Shown: positions 37,401-54,254, counted from the stretch's first letter. The stretch is DNA of 57,500 nucleotides from Glandiceps talaboti (GCF_964340395.1 NC_135559.1:4052501-4110000); one strand, 5' to 3'. Notes: generated by a model not told the origin, from the letters alone. Numbers and translations: made by a program.

Positions 37401-38403
37401 TTACCTGCACGGGAAATCCGCTACAAAGATTGAATTCAAAGAGTACTCTATCACAGCGTATATACGTTATGTTCGTCTACATTCAGGAATACGTACTAAT
37501 CCATAAAAAAAAACTTTGACTAAATATCATCATATTTATGTAATGTCATTCCATGCTTCCCATGTATTGTGATATACCTTTCCCCATTTTAATTTCGTTT
37601 GATTTTCATGTATATGTTTGTTTTCCAAGTCGCGGTGGTCTACATCCACCCGGTGAACATTCAGACAATTTGGCTGGTTTAGGTACTAGGTAATATAGGA
37701 CATAGTCTCGAAGAATCACTTTATATGCGTATGCAAATATTTTGTGAAAAGGAAAAGGAATGCATATTATGCAAGTCCAGAGGTTGTTGCCCTTCATCTA
37801 AAAGGAGATACGTAATGTTGCAATCACGCTTTTCAATAGAAGCAACCGACCCATTTCTATTTTACATTGTGAGAGGGTCCTACATGAACAATGTGCTGAA
37901 GAGCTTTCTCGTAGCATACTTTACCACTCACCGGTGGCCTCTCTGTGACATTTCCAGGCAATCTTTCACTGAACAAATATGACCTCTCTTTTTATGACAA
38001 ACAGTATGTATTTTGACAGTTTCTGAATGCATTATTACTTGCTGTGGAAAAGTAATAAACTATAACAAGCACGACTGTACTGGTGTCTCCAGAGACAAAT
38101 ACTGTCGATACGATTATTTCCCAGTTGTCTGTTATTACACACCTATTAACTGTCAAATGTGATTCACTTCCAGAGGTCAAATGTCAAAGGTGCTTGTTAG
38201 ACTTGATTAATCAAGAAATGTAAAAGATTATTGTCAGTTTGAACCTAAAAATACATGTAACGACCACAAGGAGGCTATTACAGATTCGTGACTTCCAAGC
38301 GGCTGGTAAGTGTTCGACGCAAATTGACAGTCTGACGTGTCTGAAAATAACGCTAATAAGTTACATAAAAAACATAATTTCTATACTTTCCGCAACGCAA
38401 GAG

Positions 38404-38404
<1 letters not shown>
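34456..38404. other. Intergenic, no gene recognised
   Basis: AT-rich. Short open frames at 35942-36190 and 36346-36576 lack any family feature. A small stretch at 37615-37680 reads KPAKLSECSPGGCRPPRLGK on the minus strand and stands out from its surroundings, but I could not assign it. Confidence 0.35.
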
Positions 38405-38447
<43 letters not shown>

Positions 38448-38537
38448 TACATACATACATACATACATACATACATACATACATACATACATACATACAT
38501 ACATACATACATACATACATACATACATACATACAGA
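38405..38537. repeat. ACAG / ACAT microsatellite
   Basis: (ACAG)n to about 38446, then (ACAT)n to 38535. Confidence 0.95.
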
Positions 38538-39202
38538 GGCAGGCAGAGACAGAGAAGGAGATACAGACAGACACAGATATATTTAACAAACAGGCCTGGA
38601 GAGGGGGGGGGGCTACCTCTCAACAATAATTGGAACTCGTTGTCTATCGTCAAATCATGGTAAATGTTTAGTATATTTAGTATTTTAATGCATAATAATA
38701 TATGTTATAAGTATTCCAAAGAAAAATGACTTCTATAGGTGCAGTCAATTGGAACATGAACCAATCATGTAAAAATAAACATAAAATTAACTACTTAATG
38801 CAATTGAGTCTCGTCTCGACAGTGAAATATGGTGTAGGATCAAAAAAAAATTATTTCTAATCAACGGTAGCAATCTACCGAAGGATCAAAGGAAATTTGA
38901 GAGTAATCACTCATACCGTCATGTAGGTGTTCATCCATTTATTTTAAATTTCTCCCGTGTTTTATTACTTGAGCTTGTGGGTGTGGGTGTACGAGAAAAG
39001 TATTAAGTCAGAATCTGAATTTCCCCATTCCTGTCAAAGTATATGTACTACTGTATTTCCTACATTTCAGTTTCTGTACTCCTTTTATATAGACTTGTAA
39101 AGTTTCAGAGAACCCACAAATAAAAACAAAACAAAACAATCGGACAACTCAAAAGAAAGCCATATATGACATGATAGTACATCAACTCGGAATCTATGTA
39201 CG

Positions 39203-39206
<4 letters not shown>
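38538..39206. other. Intergenic, nothing recognised
   Basis: No supported exon. Confidence 0.4.
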
Positions 39207-39290
<84 letters not shown>

Positions 39291-39292
39291 TA

Positions 39293-39328
<36 letters not shown>

Positions 39329-39346
39329 TGTATGTATGTATGTATG

Positions 39347-39416
<70 letters not shown>
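39207..39416. repeat. AT / GTAT / GT compound microsatellite
   Basis: (AT)n 39207-39301, (GTAT)n to about 39352 and (GT)n to 39416. The alternating purine-pyrimidine GT part could adopt Z-DNA, and the AT part could form a cruciform. Confidence 0.97.
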
Positions 39417-39417
<1 letters not shown>

Positions 39418-40149
39418 TGGCTTGAACATTTTAGGGGCAAATATTGTCTTAAATTCAGTAGCCTCTTTACGGTAACACTTTAATAACAGACCCCTTCTCG
39501 TATTATTTTTCATTGCGTCAGTTGAATTAGATCACAATTGATAATTGTTTAATATTTGCATTATAAACTCTAAATAAATATGTTGCATTTATCGATAATA
39601 TATCCCTCTTTATCATTTTGAAATATGTACTGGGATAAGGTATGATAAAACTGTACTATATATTATTGTGACGTATCTAAGTAACGACGCTGTATTGGGT
39701 TCAACAAGAAGAAAAAAGTGAAGTGTTTTTAACTCGTGTATGTTTTTTAATCTGACAGATGTTTATTTCCCAAAATGTAAGCATAAATGGAAAAATACTG
39801 TTTTTCTTAAGAATTTGGTTCTATCTATTCTTAATAAGTCTCTGTAAAGATTAACTAGGTATGATTGCATACACCTGTTCATCTGAAATGCAATCACTAA
39901 TAAATTATTAAGATGTAATAATTAGTTTGTTATATGTCCTGACTTCCTTGTTGTATACAGATCAAGGACACTGCCTGACAACACCAGTTGTTGACGAGAT
40001 TGATGGCTTGATCTTTGAGATTGTAATGTTAATTTTTACTAAAACCTTTACTGTAGCAGTAGTTTGAGAATACATCCCCTTCCCTCCCACCTACTGCTAT
40101 CTACATGGTGACATAAAAAGTTCTACTTGATAGAGATATGTTGTTATAC
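39417..40149. other. Intergenic, nothing recognised
   Basis: AT-rich, with no supported exon. Confidence 0.4.
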
Positions 40150-40640
40150 TTGACACATGTGTATCTGCCTACTTGATACAGGTATGTGTATCTGCCTACT
40201 TGATACAGGTATGTGTGTCGTTCTACTCGATACAGGCATGTGCATCTTCCTACTTGATACAGGTATGTGTGTCGTTCTACTCGATACAGGCATGTCACAT
40301 GTTGTTCTATTGATACAGGTATGGGTGTCGTTCTACTCGATACAAGTATGTGTGTCGTTCTACTTGATACAGGTATGTGTCTCGTTCTACTTGATACAGG
40401 TATGTGTGTCGTTCTACTCGATACAGGCATGTGTTGTTCTATTGATACAATGTCGTTCTATGTGATGCAGACATGTAACATTTATCTGCAGTTATTCTGT
40501 CGTTCTACTTGAATATGTGTCGTTCTACTCGACACAGGTATGTGTTGTTCTACTTGATACATGTATGCATCGTTCTACTTGACACTGGTATGTGTCCTTA
40601 CACTGTATATACTGTATTACTAGAAGGTATGTGTCCTTCT
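40150..40640. repeat. Diverged minisatellite, unit about 27 bp
   Basis: The unit is close to GTCGTTCTACTTGATACAGG plus TATGTGT. It is clear from 40160 to about 40440 and decays to about 40640. Both strands give long open frames that only reflect the repeat. Confidence 0.9.
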
Positions 40641-42801
40641 AGTGATGCGAGTATGTACTCGATATAATCGACTACTTGATGCAAGCAAGTGATAAATAGC
40701 TCTGTGATCGAGCTGAGTGGACAGACTACAATTCTACCCATAAATGCCTAGTGAAATATTTATTGGCTAGTATATATTTGAAAAGCGAAGCAATAAAGGC
40801 TCAAGAAACGTACTCTGGACAAAATTTGGCAAGGTCATGGATGTTACTTGTTTCAGCGCGGAGATACATAGGTATTACATGGTGACAGTCAGATTTGAAG
40901 GATTTACATGTTTATGTAAACGTTTTGTTGATATTTATTGGCATTACAACTGATTCTACTTGGAACTACCGAGGCTTTACAGTAATTTGAAAATGTCATT
41001 TTTCAAACCATAAATCTTACAATTCATGTGAAAACTGACATGACATACAGTATTTTACGACTACATACGATCATAGATTAAAACGTGAGTGATATGTATT
41101 GCTTTGGTCGAGCGATAACCTTGCAGGTAGATTTCTTTCAATTGTATCTCAGTTCGTCTGACTTTTTGACGACAGAATCGTCACTTTTTTGTAGTAATTT
41201 TTTGTTGTTGCTTTATTTCTTCATTTTAGACCAAAATCCTACTTATAATTCCCGTGTATAAATTCATGCACAATTTTAGCTGTACTTCGGCGTAATTTTT
41301 TTAAATAAAAAAAGCCTTTGGATGTTGTTTCTCAGTGTCTGTGAGTAAATGGTAGCGTGGGACGATACAAAACGTCTCAGAGTGGATCGATAACACTCGA
41401 CTAAAAGTACAAGACTATACATTAGACATGTCTGAGTTCATGACGTCATAGGGCAGCTGTGTGTCGTCTCCGTTAAATTATTACTTTGGCATTTTATTAA
41501 GGATTTATTTTAGTAGCCATGTATTTTGTCATGACATTTGATCTTGATGTGAGTTGTCGTAGAGTCACATTAAAATTATCATTATTATGGAAAGATTTCT
41601 GTCGTTTCAAGTAGCCATGCATAATACATGTATAACATGGCACAGGGACTATCACATTTCAGTAATTGCATATTATGGTTAGAGTCTGTGTTAACTTTAA
41701 TTTTTATGTGAATTTGAAAAATGTTTGAATTTATAGTAATTAGTATGGTGCATGCTTTTTCAAAACGCTTTTGGTTATACCGCAGTACACCTTTCAACCC
41801 TGGCACAGACCTATCTCGGAACAACGGCCCTTTATAACTTGCTGAACTCTCAGTGTATTTCAATGTCTCGATTTTTTTCACCTTTCGGACAATCAAAAAC
41901 CATTATTTTCTAAACATTACAAGTATCACGCGAACATACGTCGCTTTAATGCATACGAGACCTTGCGGGGTCTATACACACTAATACAATGTTGCCCTTG
42001 ACAACAACCCACTGTGACATGGTTTGAGTTTATTAGTGAAAATAAGAGATGGCGATGTGGTTGTAATATTAGAGTTGTACATATTGTATTATCCCCTACC
42101 TGTATGGCTGTAGTGTACGTGAGTCGATTCTGTTGTCACTACGGGGGTCGAGCAGCAACAGACAAAAATCGAGTCACGGACGAATTGTTGCAAGCCATGC
42201 AAGCAGGGCTACACGTGTGGCATGAACATCTAGGCTTTTAGGGCACATTGCCTTTGACTACACTTACATAGAGGCCAGGATGGGGTCAGGGGTTACCACG
42301 CATGACAAGAATGTAACAATTACTAAAATATTTTACCTACAAGAAAATATTCTCCTGTTACTTATTAACGAGATTGACTTGATCAACTCAAATGAACTAA
42401 GTAAAGATTTCAAATTATAACACAGATATGTACGCATTTACTTTATTTTATCCCGAAAATGTTCATCGTGATTTGCCCAGGGACAGGATCCTAATCGTAG
42501 AAATAGTGTATAAATAAAAGATTAAGATATTAATATTTCGTTTGTCGATCTTGGAAGAGAGTTCGTGGTCAAGAATTATTTTTTTTTAAAGTTATGAATA
42601 CACATGCTTCCATGTAGCCATTTGTCAAAATAGAATAAAACAGACTGACCGTCCACCCCAATCATGCTAAGACTATGTTTTACTACCAGAGCTGTACCAC
42701 AAAGTGTGTGTGTGTGTATATACCGGTATATATATCATATATCATATATCATCCATACCGATATCACATATCAATTACTTATATATGCCTAGCATATCTG
42801 C
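40641..42801. other. Intergenic, no gene recognised
   Basis: A 103-codon minus-strand frame (41585-41896) has no recognisable motif or splice context. Confidence 0.4.
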
Positions 42802-42890
42802 AGACTTGAAAACGGCTATCGCTACACTATTCCGATATTTTGAATTTTGGTTACGTTGGGAATATTGTAGCGATAGCCGTTCTCAAGTCT
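42802..42890. repeat. Inverted repeat, 25-bp arms, 39-bp loop
   Basis: The left arm AGACTTGAAAACGGCTATCG plus CTACA (42802-42826) pairs with 42866-42890 with one mismatch. It is either a small foldback transposon or, less likely, a transcribed hairpin. Confidence 0.85.
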
Positions 42891-42939
42891 ACAGGTAGGT
42901 TAATATATGCCTGTGTCTGTATGCGTTTGTGTCTGCCTG

Positions 42940-42947
42940 TGTGTCTG

Positions 42948-42988
<41 letters not shown>

Positions 42989-43262
42989 GACTGTCTATCT
43001 GTCTGTCTCTCTGTCTGCCTGTCTGTCTGTGTGTGTGAGTGAGTGAGTGAGTGAGTGAGTGAGTGACTGTGAGTGAGAGAGTGAGTGAGTGAGTGAGTGA
43101 GTGAGTGAGTGAGTGAGTGAGTGAGTGAGTGAGTGAGTGAGTGAATGAGTGAGTGAGTGAGTGAGTGAGTGAGTGAGTGAGTGAGTGAGTGAGTGAGTGA
43201 GTGAGTGAGTGAGTGAATGAGTGAGTGAGTGAGTGAGTGAGTGAGTGAGTGAGTGAGTGATT
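42940..43262. repeat. TGTC then GAGT microsatellite
   Basis: Imperfect (TGTC)n to about 43030, then about 230 bp of (GAGT)n with rare interruptions. Confidence 0.95.
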
Positions 43263-44478
43263 GAGGAACTAACTGAGTGTTTGTAACATATGACTTATAT
43301 GTCATAATTGCAAGTTTACAAACTTTAGTCGACTAGCCAAACTTGCTTACTTATTGCATTACTACTTGAGTGTTCTTATGACGAAATGTAGACTAGTAGC
43401 AAACATTTCAATGATGCATGTTATCATCAACGACCAGGGCAGCAGTAACACACTTCACAAGGACACAACAGCTGTCATTTACATTAATATGAATTTTACT
43501 AATATTTTGTATTACAATGTAACAGACATCGAAACCTTGACGAGCTTAAAATGAATCACTAGATGTGTATTAATGATTGTTTTCTCTTGAATTAGATAAA
43601 AAAATTTTATAAAAACAACGATAGAAAAATAATTAAGTTGCTTTCATGTGGTGATTGCAACAAGTTGCTGTGGGGTTATATAACATGTAAGAAAACTAGA
43701 AATTTCTATCCAGATCGATAGCCGTCACATGACAGTCACATGACTTTCATGTCCGCTACCACCGCGGCCTTACCAATGGTACCACATGTTCAGTTCCATT
43801 GTAGTCACTTCGTTATGCTAGGTGTGGTTATTCAAATATGTTTAAAATGTTATGTAATCATAATTTCAAAACGTTTTGTAAAATTAGTACCTGATTGTGA
43901 TATCAAAATATTTTCATCACCGCATATAATTTCTTTGGAATTATAAATCTGCACAGATAGGTCTTCATCATAAGATCATAGCTATTATTATACATTTTGT
44001 ACTTAGTGTTTACTTTGTTTTGTGTGTATTTTTTGACCATAGTTTATGTACATGTATATATTTCAAACTGAATTCTGTGTCAAATAAAATATACTGTACC
44101 GTACTAAAGCCGATAATACAATGTATGACAAATATGACCAGATATGCAGAGTCGTTAGGAAATACATAAAACTACGCGTACAATTTGAAACATTAAAAAA
44201 GTGATACTTGAAAACCACATAGTGTTTATCTTTGTTGAGAATCTTTTCATCACATTTGTTTGTGTTCTGTATTATGGAAGTTATCAAATATATACATTAC
44301 AAACAATTTTTTTTAAATGTTAACCTTTAACAAGCATGGAATGTTCTCTGAATGACAACCATGGGAACCCGTATCTATGGAAACGAGATGGAGTCGCCAG
44401 AGGTTTGATATACTATGTGTGTTATTTTCAATAAGAGTTCAAATTCAAACGGGGACCAGGCATATACCCTCCCCCCTG
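43263..44478. other. Intergenic, nothing recognised
   Basis: No supported exon or RNA gene. Confidence 0.4.
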
Positions 44479-44494
44479 TCTGTCTGTCTGTCTA

Positions 44495-44529
<35 letters not shown>

Positions 44530-44548
44530 GTCTGTCTGTCTGTCTGTC
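44479..44548. repeat. TGTC microsatellite
   Basis: Short (TGTC)n tract followed by a CT-rich stretch to about 44567. Confidence 0.9.
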
Positions 44549-49094
<4,546 letters not shown>

Positions 49095-49134
49095 GCAATA
49101 TCAAACTCCGGATTTATACGATGCTTCGTGGTAA

Positions 49135-49218
49135 CATGGAGGTAGGCTCCTTCCTACCATGGATCCATTATTGAGACCTTCTCAATAATAGATCCATGTT
49201 CCTACCTACCTCCATGGT
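49135..49218. repeat. Imperfect inverted repeat upstream of selenoprotein T
   Basis: CATGGAGGTAGG..CATGGATCCATTATTGAGA pairs with TCTCAATAATAGATCCATG..CCTACCTCCATG around a tiny loop. The arms are about 40 bp with a mismatched middle. It lies 140-225 bp before the start codon, so it is in the promoter or 5' UTR. Confidence 0.85.
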
Positions 49219-49358
49219 GAACATGAAGGAACATGGAGAAGGAACATGAGCATAGTGAACATATGGTGAACATGGAACATGATATGGGGTAGGCATAGGT
49301 CACAGTTCAATCGTTTGCAGCGCCCTCAGAGGCTGCTCTGGAGCTAGGGCGATACAAA

Positions 49359-52300
49359 ATGGCGGAGTTCAGTCATGTAGGGCTGGTCGCTCTCTTTTTG
49401 GTTTTGGGTTTTGTTACTTTTAGAGACCTTACACAACCCACAAATGTTGTTGATGCAGAGCAAGACTTCTCTACTGCCAAAAAACTGAGACATTTTGGCG
49501 GTCCCGTCGTCAAATTTATGTACTGGTGAGTTTAAATTCATTAAACATACAATCGTTTTGTCCGATGTCGATTTAGTTTTGTTGCCGAGTCATGTGGTTG
49601 TTAATTTGCGTTATCCAAATAGGTAATATACGTTGGACCCGTGTGGTCAATCGGTAAATTGGGAACAAATTCAACGTTTCCAATGTCGAATTTAGTCGTT
49701 TTCCCGTTTCTTTTTACGGAAATGTGCCTTCGTTTTTGTGGATTTGAATCCTCGATCATGTGATGACCTAAATGTACGCAATGGACCATGGCATAAAACG
49801 CAGACACTGAGTGATATATTGTTTTGAACATAAACCTCACGTAGTACACTCCATAAATGGTTTCCTGTATGGTCAACAATCACAATCAAACCCTAACACC
49901 GCTCTCAACCCAACAAAGAATATTCCTTTCTGGACATGTTCTCTGTAGGCCACGTACTGATTGTTTGTTATGTTGAAACACAAAGGAATATTCTGAGCTT
50001 TAGAGCCAAATACATTTACAAATGTATGATGAACTGGACAGTTGACTGCTTGTTGACCAGATTGAAATTAGATTTAGTATATACACTTATGTATACAGTA
50101 TGTGCTTTTCATAAGTATGGTTTCAAAGATGTTTATATATTGTTTATTGTGCCAACATGTGAGTATATTTGTTTGTGAGCAGAATAGAAAGTGTAGGATA
50201 CTGAACACAGTACAACATGGATGTACTGGGGGAGAGTACAACACATGTATTTAATAATAGTTCATAGACCCTAATGAGTAGGCATAGGGGAGGGTGTGTG
50301 ATTAGTTCAAGGGTTAGTATGCTACAATGGTGGTTAGAGACAGGGTATTGTTTACATTGGGTGAAGGGTGGTGTTCTTTGCCCTGTAGACATAGTCACTA
50401 AACAAATGACCATGAGGTACTAAGTTCAACTTAACTTTCTTACTGATCTACCTAACCAAATTGTATTTCCCCTTCTCGACTACATTTCACTATGAGGTAA
50501 GCTGAGGTGTGCATCAGTGTACACTGCATGTTGGTGTTGCAGTTTTAGTGGGCTTACCCCCAAAAAGGAAAGGACAGAGAGAGTTGTCCAGGCCTGGTTA
50601 GTAGTATTGTTGGTTGGTTGGTTTATTCATACCACAGATAAGGTTTGTATGGTAGAATGGACCATTTACATCTAACAATATTTTTGTTATTTCTACAGTA
50701 TTTCCTGAGGATACCGACGCCTCTATGAAGAATATTCTAATATTCTGAGGCAAAAGTACCCTGGTGTACAAATTGAAGGGATTAATTTCCCACCCCATCC
50801 TATCAAGCAATATCTTGCAAACTTCATAAGTATGATCAAACTTGCCGCCATTGTGATGGTTGTAGCTGGAATTGATCCCTTTCCCTTGTTGCAGAGAGCT
50901 ACACCACAGTGGTGGACATATGCCACACAAAACAAGGTAAACTTTCTGTTACAATCCTAAATTTTCACTGTTATGTCATAAAACATTGTCAGGGGTGACT
51001 ATCTGATGGGCTGTGTCGTGGACCATGTCACGGTTTCACTGTCACGTCACATCAAACATCATCTGGGTGACATCTGATGGGCTACATGTATGTCATGTGC
51101 CATACTCAAGTCACATCAAACAAGTAGGAGTGAACATTTTTTGACCGAGTGTAGAAATTTTTATTTCTAATAAGTAATCTAGAGTCGGAGAACATTCATT
51201 CAAGTTGAAACATTTACATGTGAAGTTTAGTTCTTTCACTTTCAGAGACAGTTGGGTAAAACCATTAGTGGTTGCAAAGTTGTTGTATTGTATAGTAGAT
51301 ATTACCTATACTTTACTACACATGCATAATAATAACAGTTTACTGTAGTATATTAACAACTTCACAAAAGTGTCTACCAAATACTTTCTGTTTAGTACAC
51401 CATGTAACTTAGTCTAAGCAGATTATTAAGAGAGAAGTCTTTCCACCTACCTACCTGCCAGAGAGAACTTCTGATTTATGTAGTCCTAACGTGTTACAGT
51501 TTGTATAAACTTGTTATTATTATATACTTTATTGTCATGCTAAATTTACATGAAATTCAATGTACATTGGTAGGGGGAAAGGGAAGAACAGACTAATAAA
51601 GCTTCCTTTGCAACAATGAGACAGGAAATATAATTATTTAGGTCTCTTTGTCTACAAAATGTACTAAATTTAGAATGCATCACTATATGTTTGATTATAT
51701 AATGATTTAAATACATTATTTATATGCATTTAGATTCAAACCTTGGATGGGGTGGGGAGATTCAAACCTTAGGTGGGGTGGGGAGATTCAAACATTGGGT
51801 GAGGTGGGGCTATTCAAAACTTAGGTGGGGTTGGGAGATTCAAAACTTAGGTGGGGTGGGGTGATTCAAACCTTGGGTGAGGTGGGGAGATTCAAATCTT
51901 AGGTGGGGTGGGGTGATTCAAAACTTGTGGGGTTGGGGAGATTCAAACCTTAGGTGGGGTCGGGAGATTCAAAACTTAGGTGGGGTCGGGAGATTCAAAA
52001 CTTAGGTGGGGTGGGGAGATTCAAACCTTAGGTGGGGTGGGGAGATTCAAACCTTAGGTGGGGTGGGGGAGATTCAAAACTTAGGTGGGGTGGGGAGATT
52101 CAAACCTTAGGTGGGGTCGGGAGATTCAAACCTTAGGTGGGGTCGGGAGATTCAAACCTTAGGTGGGGTCGGGAGATTCAAACCTTAGGTGGGGTGGGGA
52201 GATTCAAACCTTAGGTGGGGTGGGGAGATTCAAACCTTAGGTGGGGTGGGGAGATTCAAACCTTAGGTGGGGTCGGGAGATTCAAACCTTAGGTGGGGTC

Positions 52301-53274
52301 GGGAGATTCAAACCTTAGGTGGGGTCGGGAGATTCAAACCTTAGGTGGGGTCAGGAGATTCAAACCTTAGGTGGAGTGGGGAGATTCAAACCTTAGGTGG
52401 GGTGGGGAGATTCAAACCTTAGGTGGAGTGGGGAGATTCAAACCTTAGGTGGGGTGGGGAGATTCAAACCTTAGGTGGAGTGGGGAGATTCAAACCTTAG
52501 GTGGGGTGGGGAGATTCAAACCTTAGGTGGGGTCGGGAGATTCAAACCTTAGGTGGGGGTCTTGACAAGTAAATAAATAAGGATAAACACTTTTAAGTGA
52601 AAGGACACCTTGTAAATTCACTTAGTTTAATAATAGACCCTCCAGATGGTCTATGGTTTAATAACACCTTGGATGTTAGAATGAGATAAAATGCACTGTT
52701 TTCATTCACTTTCACTTATCAGTATGAAGCTGTCATCAATCAGAACTTAGGCAGAAAGATAAATCACAACAAATTCATGACCTGTATCTCTTTTCTCTCT
52801 CTCTCTCTCTTGGTTTATAGTTGTATGCATGTTTAATGTTGTTTTTCATCACCAATTTTCTGGAGACACAATTAATATCCACAGGAGCCTTTGAAATTTC
52901 ATTTAACGGTAAGATATTTATATTATCAATAAATCCTACTAAACTATCATACTTCACAGCTATACTAAGGTGTCAGCAGTCTGGCATCACCAACTCTGAA
53001 TTCCTGATAGAAACATTGTTACGTGTCAGCAATTCTTTAGTTTTGTTCACAGACAGTTAAGCTTGGTCAAAATCTACATGCTGAAAAAAATGATTCTTTT
53101 GTATTGTTCACAGACATGCAAATTTGGTCAAAATGTACATGTTCAAATTATTATTTTGGTTTGTTGACAGATGTGCAAGTGTGGTCCAAATTAGAGTCAG
53201 GAAGAGTCCCACAACCCAATGAATTATTCCAAATCTTGGACAACCAGTTAAATATGAACTTCAGATCAAGTTAA
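49359..53274 (+). CDS. SELENOT: Selenoprotein T, four coding exons, TGA = selenocysteine
   Basis: An ER-membrane thioredoxin-like oxidoreductase of 198 residues (human is 195). Coding exons are 49359-49525, 50699-50936, 52821-52908 and 53171-53274, all GT-AG and in frame. The ATG has A at -3. A hydrophobic N-terminus (residues 7-21) acts as signal or anchor. Cys56-Ile-Ser-Sec59 is the CxxU redox motif, followed by the family signature GYRRLYEEY. IEGINFPPHPIKQYLANF is next, then a hydrophobic helix (98-114). After it come GIDPFPLLQRATPQWWTYAT and, in exon 3, ACLMLFFITNFLETQLISTG then AFEISFN; exon 4 has VQVWSKLESGRVPQPNELFQ. Cys56 is split by intron 1, so Sec is the fourth codon counting the split Cys. 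Reading TGA as stop would remove most of the fold. Termination is at TAA. Intron 2 carries a large minisatellite. Confidence 0.95.
50706..50708 (+). other. SELENOT: Selenocysteine codon (in-frame TGA)
   Basis: The TGA is flanked by C-I-S before and G-Y-R-R after, exactly where selenoprotein T has Sec. The frame stays open and homologous for 139 further residues across three exons, so this is recoding and not a nonsense mutation. Confidence 0.95.
51523..51575 (+). repeat. Possible retroelement tail in SELENOT intron 2
   Basis: ATACTTTATTGTCATGCTAA and the following AT-rich text resemble 48390-48430 (AACTTTATTGTCCATTTAC). Such CTTTATTGTC tails are common at 3' ends of retroposed elements in animals. 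No body of an element is seen. Confidence 0.3.
51732..52559 (+). repeat. 26-bp G-rich minisatellite in SELENOT intron 2
   Basis: About 32 copies of GATTCAAACCTTAGGTGGGG plus TGGGGA, with point variants (GGGGTCGGGA, GGAGTGGGGA). Each unit supplies two or three G runs on the coding strand, so the pre-mRNA could form G-quadruplexes. It ends about 260 bp before the exon 3 acceptor. Confidence 0.97.
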
Positions 53275-53470
53275 AAGATGTGATCAGGATAAAAAGAAGA
53301 AGAAGAGTAGTATGGTAAGTAAGATGTGCGGAGGTAACGTGTTCATCTTTTATGTAACCCTCCGGGGATAAATGGAGGTATGTTCCGTTATTCGAATAAA
53401 GAAAGACTATACTATACTATTATTATCACACTAACTTGAGTCTTAGATATTATTTCTCGATATTTTTCTT

Positions 53471-54254
53471 CATTCGGCCAAGGAAAATACAAGTAACCTG
53501 AGGGGCTTTGTTAATATGAGTCGCAAGACAAGTAATGACAAACCCTTAGGTCATGAATATTTTCCGGCTGAATGATAAGAATATTGGGGAATAATATGAT
53601 TATACCTCCGCAAGCATGATTCGTGCAAAAATAATGGCGATTTAGAATGTTTTGATTGATATGTTGAGTACTGCAGAACCAGTGACATAGACAGGGGTTG
53701 TTGTGATGTAGAACCACAGAACCAGTGGCACAGACACAGGTTGTTGTGATGTAGAACCACAGAACCAGTGACATAGACACAGGTTGTTGTGATGTAGAAC
53801 CACAGAACCAGTGACATAGACACAGGTTATTGTGATGTAGAACCACAGAACCAGTGACATAGACACAGGTTGTTGTGATGTAGAACCACAGAACCAGTGA
53901 CATAGACACAGGTTATTGTGATGTAGAACCACAGAACCAGTGACATAGACACAGGTTATTGTGATGTAGAACCACAGAACCAGTGACATAGACACAGGTT
54001 ATTGTGATGTAGAACCACAGAACCAGTGACATAGACACAGGTTATTGTGATGTAGAACCACAGAACCAGTGACATAGACACAGGTTATTGTGATGTAGAA
54101 CCACAGAACCAGTGACATAGACACAGGTTATTGTGATGTAGAACCACAGAACCAGTGACATAGACACAGGTTGTTGTGATGTAGAACCACAGAATCAGTG
54201 ACATAGACAGGGGTTGTGGTGACATAAAACAACCAGGGTATATATCCATATTTT
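53471..54254 (+). mobile_element. Dispersed repeat family A, copy 3, with amplified 43-bp minisatellite
   Basis: The left end is CGGCCAAGGAAAATACAAGT, then GAGGGGCTTTGT and GAGTCGCAAGA. The middle has CCCTTAGGTCATGAATATTTTC and AATAATGGCGATTT, as in copy 1. Thirteen units of about 43 bp follow (GAACCAGTGACATAGACACA, then GGTTRTTGTGATGTAGAACCACA). The right end is CCAGGGTATATATCCATATT. The 43-bp unit is a dimer of the 21-bp unit in copy 2. Confidence 0.8.

Noticed and set aside
40101-40465. Frames of 102-109 codons on both strands
   Set aside because: They are repeat-encoded by the 27-bp minisatellite.
50706-50708. TGA as a nonsense mutation making selenoprotein T a pseudogene
   Set aside because: It is at the exact Sec position of the CxxU motif, and the downstream frame and three introns are intact.
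51732-52559. CRISPR-like regular array
   Set aside because: The units are directly adjacent without unique spacers, lie in an intron of an animal gene and are a minisatellite.
53511-53995. Minus-strand repetitive frames of 90-132 codons
   Set aside because: They are encoded by the 43-bp minisatellite in a dispersed element.
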